From the NCBI GenBank assembly GCA_028274925.1, contig JAQCNR010000198.1:1-5449 (forward strand): a stretch of DNA of 5,449 nt, in the 5' to 3' direction. The position numbers were made by a program, and so were the translations under genes. The notes under the pieces were generated by a model. It was not told the DNA's origin. It worked only from the letters and a program-made list of their open reading frames with translations, and searched no databases. The stretch comes from Halovenus sp. GTDB taxonomy: Archaea > Halobacteriota > Halobacteria > Halobacteriales > Haloarculaceae. Shown here one piece after another: positions 1-5,449 of this stretch. Each line of letters starts with the position of its first letter. The stretch's first letter is position 1.

Positions 1-10
1 GGACCGACAT
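1..10 (-). other. Possible start of a further minus-strand gene at the left edge
   Basis: On the minus strand an ATG lies at 10-8, 24 bases after the cofH stop, and the frame stays open to the window edge (Met-Ser-Val). A GAGGAG stretch touches the ATG directly, which is too close for a normal ribosome binding site, and a weaker GGTGG lies further up near 28-34. cofG or another F420-related gene would be a natural follower of cofH, but only three codons are visible, so nothing can be said about the product. Confidence 0.2.
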
Positions 11-33
11 CTCCTCTGGCAGTCTCTGTCCAC

Positions 34-1386
34 CTACTCGACCAGCGGCGTTCCGTCCGCGCGCGGCCCGAGTTCCGGCCCGACGGGCGAGTCGTCGGGG
101 TCGATACGGCGGCGCTGGCGGTAATCAGTCGACCGTTCGACCGGTACGCGCCCGATGGCGGTTATCATCTCGACGTACTCCTCGAACGAGCGCATCTCAC
201 CGAACGAGCCACCGGCGCGTTTGGTAATCTCCTCGGAGAGAATCGTTCCCATGAAGTCGTCTGCGCCACAGGAGAGCATCTTGAGTCCCTGTTCGTCGCC
301 GTATTTCACCCACGACGACTGGATGTGGTCGATGTTGTCGAGATAGAGCCGCGAGACTGCGATCATCAGTTCGTCTTCCTCAGTCGTCGCGCCGCCGTCG
401 ACCATCCCGCGGTCGTGCAGCGGTGTGTTCGCGTGGACGAACGACAGTGGAACGAACTCGGTGATTGCCCCTGTCCGGTCCTGTAGCGCGCGAATCCGGT
501 CGAGATGTTCGACTCTGTGCGCCTCGTTCTCGACGTGGCCGTACATGATTGTCGCCGTCGTATCGAGGCCAACGGCAGCGGCGGCGTCCATCGCCTCGAC
601 CCACTCGGTGCTGTCGATTTTACCCGGGCAGATCACGTCCCGGACCTCGTCGACGAGAATCTCCGCCGCAGTACCGGGCACGCTGTCGAGTCCCGCACTC
701 TTGAGTCGCTCGTACACTTCTTCGTAGTCCCACTCGGCCCCGCGCTGGGCGTGATAGGCCTCTTCGGGTGTTATCGAGTGGATGTGCACGTCACCGACGC
801 TCATCGCCTCGATCTGTTCGCAGTAGGTGCCGGGGTCAGTCTCGTAGCGCTCGGGAGGTTTGTAGTTCAGGTCCCCTCGGGTGCTCGTTTCGAGTAGCTC
901 GCGGTGTTCGGCGTCGAGCGCGAACGCTGGGTGCAGGCCGCTGACCGATGTCACTTCGTAGATGCCCGTCTCCAGCGCCTCCGCTACGATTTCGCGGGAC
1001 TGTTCTGGTGTCTTGGTAAAGCCCGGATGTTCGTCGTCGTTCTCTGTGAGGAACTGGTCGGAGCGGTCCTTGAAGTTGCAGAACAGACAGCCAGTGTTGC
1101 AGGCGGTGGTGACGTTGTTGTTGAGGTTGGCAACGAAGGTCACATCTTCGCCGACAACTTCGGCGCGGCGACGGTCTGCAGCCTCCAGCACGAGTTCTTT
1201 CCGTCGCGGGTCGATCCCCGGCGTATCCGTTCCTGTGGTCAACAGTTCGACGCCGTCGTCGACTGATAACCGCGTCCCGTCCCGTGCCTTCTCGAGTGCG
1301 TTCTCGAAAGACTGGTCAGTGTCCGGCCGGTGGTCGAACTCGAAGCGACCACGCGGCACGTTGCTTGGACGGGAAGCGTCTGCCAT
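34..1386 (-). CDS. cofH: CofH, 5-amino-6-(D-ribitylamino)uracil--L-tyrosine 4-hydroxyphenyl transferase (F420 precursor FO synthase subunit 2)
   Basis: Radical-SAM enzyme of coenzyme F420 synthesis. CofH joins the 4-hydroxybenzyl part of tyrosine to 5-amino-6-ribitylaminouracil, and CofG then closes the ring to give FO; both are cytoplasmic. The 450-residue protein shows the radical-SAM cluster motif CX3CX2C at Cys96, Cys100 and Cys103. Further family landmarks follow in order: GLHP (150-153), HIHS (201-204), PGTAAEIL (237-244), CPGK (253-256), TATIMYGHVE (277-286), FVPLSF (311-316), SSWVK (357-361) and GADDFMGT (374-381). About 80 residues precede the core, and an acidic, proline-rich tail of about 25 follows it, making it longer than methanogen CofH proteins. 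The ATG at 1386 sits just after a predicted TATA element, so the mRNA is probably almost leaderless. It stands apart from the parA-cheW operon by 69 bases and has no evident functional link to it. Family assignment is firm; the exact start is likely. Confidence 0.95.
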   Translation of the reverse strand: MADASRPSNVPRGRFEFDHRPDTDQSFENALEKARDGTRLSVDDGVELLTTGTDTPGIDPRRKELVLEAADRRRAEVVGEDVTFVANLNNNVTTACNTGCLFCNFKDRSDQFLTENDDEHPGFTKTPEQSREIVAEALETGIYEVTSVSGLHPAFALDAEHRELLETSTRGDLNYKPPERYETDPGTYCEQIEAMSVGDVHIHSITPEEAYHAQRGAEWDYEEVYERLKSAGLDSVPGTAAEILVDEVRDVICPGKIDSTEWVEAMDAAAAVGLDTTATIMYGHVENEAHRVEHLDRIRALQDRTGAITEFVPLSFVHANTPLHDRGMVDGGATTEEDELMIAVSRLYLDNIDHIQSSWVKYGDEQGLKMLSCGADDFMGTILSEEITKRAGGSFGEMRSFEEYVEMITAIGRVPVERSTDYRQRRRIDPDDSPVGPELGPRADGTPLVE

Positions 1387-1410
1387 TGTCTCTAAAGGTA
1401 CTCTGTAGCG

Positions 1411-1416
1411 ATAAAA
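1411..1416 (-). promoter_or_regulatory. Predicted TATA element of cofH
   Basis: Read on the minus strand this is TTTTAT within CCCTTTTATCG, an AT-rich island in G/C-rich surroundings. Its centre lies about 27 bases upstream of the cofH ATG at 1386, the archaeal TATA-to-start-site distance, so transcription would begin at or within a few bases of the ATG. No Shine-Dalgarno sequence is seen in the gap, which agrees with leaderless translation. The same T-run lies 39-44 bases after the cheW stop and could also help end the upstream transcript. Confidence 0.55.
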
Positions 1417-1455
1417 GGGAAGTGGTCCGGGTCGGTCTTGCCGCGCTCCGTGACG

Positions 1456-2538
1456 TCAGCCGTCGGCCTCTTCGAGCGCGAGGTCTGGGCTCGTCCAGAT
1501 CACGAACTGGTCGTCATCTTCGCGGTCGATGACGCCGTTGATATACGCTTCTTCGACCGGCGGGTCGTTGACCTCGCTGTCTGTGATTGGCGAAACCTGG
1601 CGCACGTCGTCAACGACCCAGCCGATGTGGCCCTGGTCCTCGAAGGCCTCGGCGTCGAAGACGACGATCAACTGGTCGGCGTCGGTGCTGTCTTTGCCCA
1701 GTGTCACCTTCGGGTTGAGGATTGTCGTTATCTGGCCGCGCAGGTCGACCACGCCCTGCACGAACTCGGGTGTGTTCGGAACCCGTGTGATCGTCTCCTC
1801 TTTGACAATCTCCTCGATATACTCGATGTCGAGACAGTAGTACTCGTCGTCCAGTCGGAATTCGAGGACACGCGTCTCCTCTTGTTGGGTCTCTGACTCG
1901 TCGGTGTCGGTCCCCGGCGCTGCTGGTATCTCCTCCTCGTCGTCGGGTGCGACAGTCTCGACATCCTCTCCATTTTCAGTCTCATCGAGGGCGTCTTCGA
2001 GCGTGTCGGTATCTGGGAGCGGCGCAGTAACGCTCTCTTCGTCTTCGTCCGGTTCGTCCTCGACTGTGGCCGCCTCGGCCACGTCGTCTGTTGCTGCCAT
2101 CTCTGTTCCATCGTCTGGTTCGGACTCTGCAGTCGAGTCGTCATCCGACACGGCGTCTGCAACCTCCGCCACGACGTCCTCTTCGTCCGCCGTCGGGTCC
2201 ATCTCTTCTAGCTCTTCGTCGACCGACAGTTCGTCGTCGAGTTCTAACTCCTCGTCTCCGTTCTCTTCGTCTTCCTCGTCTGCTTCGGCCGCGGCGGATT
2301 CGACGAGGTCTTCCATCGTCTGTTTCTCATCGCTCTCGTCTCCATCCGACGCTGACGACTCCGCTTCGGCGTCGGCTGTTTGGTCGTCGGCAGCGTCGGC
2401 ATCTGGGTGGTCTGTCGGCTCACCGCCGTCGGCTTTCTCGTCGTCGACTTTCTCGTCGTCGCTATCTCCCTCGCGGCTCCCTTCGCGCATCTCTCGGATG
2501 CGTTTCGCGCGGTCCATCCGTTCATCATCATTACTCAT
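1456..2538 (-). CDS. cheW: CheW-domain chemotaxis protein with a long acidic N-terminal linker
   Basis: Chemotaxis coupling protein that links the histidine kinase CheA to transducers in cytoplasmic or membrane arrays. The CheW domain fills residues 221-355; it holds the hallmark GVVDLRGQITTILN (262-275), with Arg267 at the position of the conserved arginine of canonical CheW. Ordinary CheW proteins have about 150-180 residues; this one has 360. Residues 1-23 form a short helix-prone peptide with Arg10, Lys12, Arg13, Arg15, Arg18 and Arg22. Residues 24-220 are low-complexity, with 90 Asp/Glu, three Lys and no Arg by my count, and are very likely disordered. The ATG overlaps the parA stop (ATGA) and has a good Shine-Dalgarno sequence, so the two are translationally coupled. 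Co-expression with ParA suggests a role in placing or partitioning arrays. It is probably one of several CheW paralogues, since no other che genes are seen here. The domain call is firm; the paralogue number is not assignable. Confidence 0.93.
   Translation of the reverse strand: MSNDDERMDRAKRIREMREGSREGDSDDEKVDDEKADGGEPTDHPDADAADDQTADAEAESSASDGDESDEKQTMEDLVESAAAEADEEDEENGDEELELDDELSVDEELEEMDPTADEEDVVAEVADAVSDDDSTAESEPDDGTEMAATDDVAEAATVEDEPDEDEESVTAPLPDTDTLEDALDETENGEDVETVAPDDEEEIPAAPGTDTDESETQQEETRVLEFRLDDEYYCLDIEYIEEIVKEETITRVPNTPEFVQGVVDLRGQITTILNPKVTLGKDSTDADQLIVVFDAEAFEDQGHIGWVVDDVRQVSPITDSEVNDPPVEEAYINGVIDREDDDQFVIWTSPDLALEEADG
2433..2461 (-). repeat. 15-base tandem duplication inside the cheW linker
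   Basis: CTTTCTCGTCGTCG (plus-strand reading) occurs at 2433-2446 and again at 2448-2461, a period of 15 bases. It keeps frame and encodes the doubled peptide DDEKV-DDEKA at residues 27-36 of the CheW protein. This looks like replication slippage and fits a linker whose length is free to drift. Confidence 0.75.
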
Positions 2539-3425
2539 GCTGTCACCTCGGTGTAGCCAAATTGTTTGTCGAACTCTGCTGCGATTTCCAAGAACACTTT
2601 TTCCATATCGACAGACTGCTCGTAGGCGAAAATCGACGCGCCTGCTGAGAAGGCCCGCTGCAGGGCAACTCGTTTGCGCACCTCCCAGACCGGGTGGCCG
2701 GCGAACACTTCGTTGAGCCAGTCGACCATCATCAGGTCCTCGTTGGTCTGCTCGACGCGGTTCGCGACCACGCCCACCGTGTTGACTGTCATCCCAACGA
2801 GGTCTTCCAGGGCGGCTATCTGGTCGATCAGCAGTTCGATAGCCCGCTCGGACGTCGCCTCGGTCAGTGCCGGCACCACCACGTGTCCCGTCGCGTAGAT
2901 ACTCGTCTCGGTCAACCGACCGTAGAATGGCGGTGAGTCGACGATGATGTAGTCGTACTCTTTCTCGAGTTCGTCGAAGGCTGCCGACAGCGATTCAAGT
3001 GCGTGGTCTGTCTCGATTCCACTCGGCTCGACATTGATTGCCAGCGAAGACAGTGCCTCGATGCCTGCCGGGTCGTCGAGTTGGGCCAGCAGGTGGGCAA
3101 TGGTCAACTCCTGTTCGGCGTGGAGCAAGTCGAGATTCGATGGGACGACATCCATCTCTTCGTGCTCGACAATCAGGTCGTTGATGCGGTGTCGCTGCTC
3201 GTGGTCAGTGAGCACGTCAAATAGCGAGGGTGGGCCGCGGTCGTAAGCCTCGACCAGTCCCAGCCCTTCTGTTGCGTTGCCCTGCGGGTCGCAGTCGACG
3301 AACAACACGTCGCGACCGCGTTCGTTGAGTGCACCCGCGATGTTGATCGCGATTGTCGTCTTGCCAGTCCCGCCTTTCGCGTTGGTCACACAAACTCGGG
3401 CTGGGCTAGTATCCTCGCCTGTCAT
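2535..3425 (-). CDS. parA: ParA/Soj-family ATPase, likely positioning factor for the chemosensory or archaellum machinery
   Basis: Deviant-Walker ATPase of 296 residues from the ATG at 3425. Walker A is KGGTGKTT (17-24), with the signature Lys17 used for dimerisation. Walker A' is DCDPQGNAT (44-52), the DxDPQGN form typical of ParA/Soj rather than MinD. Walker B is YIIVDSPP (159-166). The C-terminal part, from about 248, has Arg250, Lys251, Arg252 and Arg257 followed by AFSAGASIFAYE, resembling the nucleoid-binding end of Soj; no MinD-type amphipathic membrane helix is evident. An in-frame upstream extension to 3596 exists but would run through the predicted promoter and has no family similarity, so 3425 is preferred. 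parA is first in an operon with cheW and divergent from an ArlD/E gene; no parB or centromere-like repeat is seen. Chromosome or plasmid segregation is therefore less likely than positioning of a protein cargo, by analogy with ParC and PpfA. Family firm, role inferred. Confidence 0.93.
   Translation of the reverse strand: MTGEDTSPARVCVTNAKGGTGKTTIAINIAGALNERGRDVLFVDCDPQGNATEGLGLVEAYDRGPPSLFDVLTDHEQRHRINDLIVEHEEMDVVPSNLDLLHAEQELTIAHLLAQLDDPAGIEALSSLAINVEPSGIETDHALESLSAAFDELEKEYDYIIVDSPPFYGRLTETSIYATGHVVVPALTEATSERAIELLIDQIAALEDLVGMTVNTVGVVANRVEQTNEDLMMVDWLNEVFAGHPVWEVRKRVALQRAFSAGASIFAYEQSVDMEKVFLEIAAEFDKQFGYTEVTA
2543..2549 (-). promoter_or_regulatory. Shine-Dalgarno sequence of cheW
   Basis: GAGGTGA on the minus strand ends 4 bases before the cheW ATG at 2538 and lies inside the last codons of parA. 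It matches the 16S anti-Shine-Dalgarno sequence well and fixes the cheW start at the ATGA overlap. Confidence 0.75.
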
Positions 3426-3454
3426 CTGCTCGTATCGGTGCGATGTGGTCGCCG

Positions 3455-3466
3455 TTAATAAAAATA
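3455..3466 (-). promoter_or_regulatory. Predicted TATA element of the parA-cheW operon
   Basis: The minus strand reads TATTTTTATTAA here, the strongest AT-rich block near parA. From its centre to the ATG at 3425 is about 35 bases, giving a start site near 3434 and a leader of roughly 10 bases. This supports the shorter parA start over the upstream ones at 3476 and 3596. Confidence 0.6.
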
Positions 3467-3512
3467 CGTCTCCCATTATCACGAAGAACAAAGCGGATAC
3501 AGTCGAATATTC

Positions 3513-3540
3513 CCGCGTAGCGGCTGTCAGACGCCTGTCT
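3513..3540. promoter_or_regulatory. Small inverted and direct repeats between the divergent promoters (possible operator)
   Basis: CCGC-GTA-GCGG (3513-3523) and AGAC-GCCT-GTCT (3529-3540) are short perfect inverted repeats. CTGTC also occurs twice 11 bases apart (3524 and 3535), one helical turn. They lie between the two predicted TATA elements, where a regulator could act on both parA-cheW and the ArlD/E gene. The arms are only 4 bases long and could be chance. Confidence 0.25.
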
Positions 3541-3555
3541 AACGGGACGCCAACA

Positions 3556-3567
3556 TTTAAGATATAG
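3556..3567 (+). promoter_or_regulatory. Predicted TATA element of the ArlD/E gene
   Basis: TTTAAGATATAG lies about 26-30 bases before the ATG at 3589. Transcription would start around 3585-3589, making the message leaderless and favouring the first ATG (3589) over the one at 3595. No Shine-Dalgarno sequence precedes either ATG. Confidence 0.6.
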
Positions 3568-3588
3568 TAGCAGAAAATTACGAGCAAT

Positions 3589-4071
3589 ATGAGCATGAAT
3601 CCGAGCGACTATGACCTCGACGAACTCCGGAAAATGGCGAGTGAGCGCGAGGAGCAACCGGCCAGCGACAACGGCAGCGGCGACGACCTCGACTTGGGTT
3701 CGGTTCGTGGCGAAAGCGGGTCGACGAGCCCTGATTCGTTCAGAGCGGGACTGTACCGCGAACTCCTCCCACTGGAAGCTGGCGGCGACGCAGAAAAACC
3801 GTATCTCGAAGCGCTGCCAGAGGACAACAACGGCGAACGACTCATCTTCGAGTGGCTGGAGTTTCTCCTGTTGCACGCCGGCCATCAGGGAACTCGTGAA
3901 GCGCTGTCGTACTACGAATCTGTCGGCTGGATCACCGAAAACTGCGAGTCACAGCTGAAAGATTACATGCTCGGACTCGACGAGCAGGCGACCAACGACC
4001 CGACTGACCTCGACGTTGACGACCACCTGCTCAGTCTGGTCTATATCGCCAAACTCGCCGCGATGAACTGA
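3589..4071 (+). CDS. ArlD/E (FlaD/FlaE) domain protein, archaellum-associated
   Basis: Small acidic protein of 160 residues. Residues 69-156 match the archaellum protein D/E domain (Arch_fla_DE family): KPYLEALP (70-77), then EWLEFLLLHAG (88-98), then the ALSYYESVGWI core (105-115) and a C-terminal helical stretch to LAAM. In Euryarchaeota, ArlC, ArlD and ArlE form the cytoplasmic switch complex that receives the chemotaxis signal through CheF at the base of the archaellum. Residues 1-22 form a charged helix-prone peptide (DYDLDELRKMASERE), and 23-66 are a Ser/Gly/Asp linker. It lacks room for the N-terminal region of full-length ArlD and is nearest to an ArlE-sized unit. No other arl genes are visible, so it is probably a stand-alone paralogue. 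Divergence from parA-cheW from a shared regulatory region suggests joint function. The start could also be the ATG at 3595. The domain is recognised by motif memory, not by a search. Confidence 0.85.
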   Translation: MSMNPSDYDLDELRKMASEREEQPASDNGSGDDLDLGSVRGESGSTSPDSFRAGLYRELLPLEAGGDAEKPYLEALPEDNNGERLIFEWLEFLLLHAGHQGTREALSYYESVGWITENCESQLKDYMLGLDEQATNDPTDLDVDDHLLSLVYIAKLAAMN

Positions 4072-4077
4072 CCGCGC

Positions 4078-4788
4078 TCACTCCAACAGTTCGGATTCAA
4101 TTCCTTCTCGTTCGAGGATTTCTTCGACGTACTCTGCCTGGAGAGACTCTCCGTCAGTGAGGTCCATCTCCGCGCGCTCTCGGTCGAAGGCGATTTCGCC
4201 ACGGTGCATCACGGTCACCCGGTCGAGTGACTCTGCGAACTCGCTGATTCGGTGTGTCGAGATGAACACCGAGTTCCCGTCTTCGGCGTACCAGTCCAGA
4301 AAGTCGAGCAGCCGGGCGGTCGACACGTCGTCGAGTGCCCCAAGCGGTTCGTCCAGCAGGAGAATCTCCGGTCGCTTGATGAACGCGAGCGCGAGGTCGA
4401 GTTTCCGACCGAACCCACCCGAGAGCTCACCCGCTCTCCTGTCGAGGGCGCGACTCAGCCGCAGTTCTTCGATAACGGTCCGGTTCCACTCCCAGTCAGT
4501 CGCGTCCACGATACCGGCAAAGACTGAGATGTTCTGGCGGACAGTCAGGCTCGGATAGAAGTTCGGGCGCTGGAAGCCACAACCGATGACGGCGTCAGGG
4601 ACTGTGACGGTCCCGGAAGTGGGCTGTGTCAACCCGAGCACGAGTCGCATCAGCGTCGACTTTCCGGAGCCGTTTGGGCCGAGCAGACAGTGGTACTGGC
4701 CGCCGCCAATCTGGAGTGAGAGGTCATCGACGGCCACGACAGAGTCGTACTCTCGTGTCACGCCGTTGAGTTCGATGTACTCGCTCAT
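4078..4788 (-). CDS. ABC transporter ATP-binding protein (ABC-2 exporter type)
   Basis: ATPase subunit that would power the membrane partner encoded just upstream. All nucleotide-binding motifs are intact in the 236 residues: Walker A GPNGSGKST (37-45), Q-loop Gln73, signature LSGGF (122-126), Walker B ILLLDEP (142-148) with catalytic Glu147, D-loop ALDD (151-154) and H-loop His179. The size and the pairing with a permease lacking a solute-binding protein fit the exporter class of two-gene ABC-2 systems, of the CcmA or drug-export ATPase kind. The start ATG shares one base with the permease stop (TGATG) and is preceded by a good Shine-Dalgarno sequence, so the pair is coupled. The substrate cannot be told. 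The gene ends 6 bases from the convergent ArlD/E gene. Confidence 0.93.
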   Translation of the reverse strand: MSEYIELNGVTREYDSVVAVDDLSLQIGGGQYHCLLGPNGSGKSTLMRLVLGLTQPTSGTVTVPDAVIGCGFQRPNFYPSLTVRQNISVFAGIVDATDWEWNRTVIEELRLSRALDRRAGELSGGFGRKLDLALAFIKRPEILLLDEPLGALDDVSTARLLDFLDWYAEDGNSVFISTHRISEFAESLDRVTVMHRGEIAFDRERAEMDLTDGESLQAEYVEEILEREGIESELLE

Positions 4789-5449
4789 CAGCTACTCCTC
4801 CGGTAGTAGATAATTGAGCCTTCCAGCGCAACGGCTGCGATGACCAGACAGCCAGCCAACGCCGCGAGCCAGTCGGCGAACGTCCCGAGTGAACTCCCTT
4901 TCAACATGAGACTGCGCGTGATAACTCCAGCGTAGTACGTCGGCAGCAACTGGGCGATTGTCGTCCGGAGCGGGGAGAAGAAGCCAAGCGGGAAGGCCAG
5001 CGCTGACAGCGCCACGACACCGAGCATCGCCGTGACGTTGACGAACAGTCCCACGCCAGAAAAGCGTGAGAGTACCATCACTGTTGCACTCACCATCGAG
5101 ACCAACAGGAAGGTGCCGAGCAAGACGAGAACTGCGCCCGGCGCGAGCGTGGCGACGGCGTAGCCGTAGTATATCGCCGCGGCGTGAAAGACCACGATGG
5201 GGGCGAGTATCAGTCCAGTAAAGAACAGGAGCTTTGCGGCGACAACAGCCTCCAGTGACGTTTCAACCCGCAACCGGTCTAACACTGCTGACTCGTTTTT
5301 CAGATTGTAGGGAACGTAGCTGAACGCGAAGAAGATGACCAGCGTCAGCAGGAAGGTTGGGTACAGATACTCCGGCAGCGTCTTCTCCTCGCCCAGAACT
5401 GTTCGCTCGGCGGTCACGTCGGCGTCGAAGAGACTGTCCATCTCCGAGC
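4788..5449 (-). CDS. ABC-2 type permease, partial (5' end beyond the window)
   Basis: Membrane subunit of the exporter. Numbered from the ATG at 5441, hydrophobic spans lie at about 25-45, 66-90, 100-124, 130-152 and 189-212, five in all. Between the first two, NLKNESAVLDRLRVETSLEAVVAAK (47 onward) has the look of the cytoplasmic coupling segment that sits between TM2 and TM3 of ABC-2 permeases. That implies that TM1 and the following outer loop are missing. The frame remains open through 5442-5449 with no stop, and the family normally has six helices, so the real start probably lies to the right of the window and 5441 is an internal Met. If 5441 is the true start, the protein has 217 residues and lacks TM1. 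The C-terminus ends in YYRRSS, a positive cytoplasmic tail. Its stop overlaps the ATPase start by one base. Confidence 0.85.
   Translation of the reverse strand, partial: SEMDSLFDADVTAERTVLGEEKTLPEYLYPTFLLTLVIFFAFSYVPYNLKNESAVLDRLRVETSLEAVVAAKLLFFTGLILAPIVVFHAAAIYYGYAVATLAPGAVLVLLGTFLLVSMVSATVMVLSRFSGVGLFVNVTAMLGVVALSALAFPLGFFSPLRTTIAQLLPTYYAGVITRSLMLKGSSLGTFADWLAALAGCLVIAAVALEGSIIYYRRSS
4795..4801 (-). promoter_or_regulatory. Shine-Dalgarno sequence of the ABC ATPase gene
   Basis: GGAGGAG on the minus strand ends 6 bases before the ATG at 4788, inside the last codons of the permease. It confirms the chosen start and the operon arrangement. Confidence 0.75.

Noticed and set aside
505..1266. 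Plus-strand open frames opposite cofH (505-897, 904-1266)
   Set aside because: cofH on the other strand has the full set of family motifs; these frames have no promoters and no recognisable domains.
1438..1896. Plus-strand open frame opposite the CheW domain
   Set aside because: It is the complement of the CheW domain in a G/C-rich genome where antisense frames stay open by codon bias; no start signal is seen.
1904..2716. Long plus-strand open frame, extremely serine-rich, opposite cheW and the end of parA
   Set aside because: Its poly-Ser content is the antisense of Asp/Glu codons (GAC/GAA/GAG read backwards give TCG/TTC/CTC patterns) in the CheW linker; there is no promoter or ribosome site, and the minus-strand CheW domain is unmistakable.
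2535..3425. MinD as the identity of the ATPase
   Set aside because: Walker A' reads DCDPQGNAT, as in ParA/Soj, and the C-terminus lacks an evident amphipathic membrane helix; MinD has a different motif and tail.
3426..3588. parS-like or iteron origin next to parA
   Set aside because: No set of repeated sites, no parB or replication initiator gene is visible; the small inverted repeats are too short and too few.
3426..3596. N-terminal extension of ParA by 57 residues starting at 3596
   Set aside because: The extension is hydrophobic at first and unlike the acidic style of its neighbours, runs through the predicted parA promoter, and would overlap the divergent ArlD/E start. ParA proteins normally begin shortly before Walker A, as with the ATG at 3425.
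3406..3885. Minus-strand open frame opposite the ArlD/E gene
   Set aside because: It lies opposite the recognisable ArlD/E domain and both promoters, has no known motif, and its composition is not acidic as haloarchaeal proteins are.

Overview
The window looks haloarchaeal. Its proteins are very acidic, its coding DNA is G/C-rich, its promoters place an AT-rich TATA-like element about 26 bases before a nearly leaderless ATG, and it carries both an F420 biosynthesis gene and an archaellum (ArlD/E) domain, which do not occur together in bacteria. Genus cannot be told from the sequence alone.

Layout, left to right. Positions 34-1386 (minus) hold cofH, a radical-SAM enzyme that builds the deazaflavin core of coenzyme F420. 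A 69-base gap with its own promoter separates it from a two-gene minus-strand operon: a ParA/Soj-type ATPase (start judged to be 3425, stop 2535) whose stop overlaps the start of a 360-residue CheW protein (2538-1456). CheW is chemotaxis scaffold protein, but this one carries a short arginine-rich N-terminal peptide and a linker of about 200 extremely acidic residues. Divergent from parA, across a 163-base region with one promoter facing each way, is a 160-residue protein with an ArlD/E (FlaD/FlaE) domain (3589-4071, plus). It meets, tail to tail with only 6 bases between, an ABC exporter operon on the minus strand: an ABC-2 type permease (cut by the right edge) followed by its ATPase, with a 1-base overlap.

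The most interesting part is the centre. A ParA ATPase, a chemotaxis scaffold protein and an archaellum switch-complex-type protein share one locus. ParA relatives position chemosensory arrays in bacteria, and a MinD homologue positions the motility machinery in Haloferax, so a spatial-positioning module for arrays and/or archaella is a reasonable inference. Both putative cargo proteins begin with a similar short peptide, (I/L)-R-(E/K)-M followed by Ser, Arg and Glu, joined by a polar linker to a C-terminal globular domain. This could be a common docking peptide for ParA. That is a hypothesis from the sequence, not something shown. The flanking cofH and ABC operons look like ordinary neighbours with unrelated roles.
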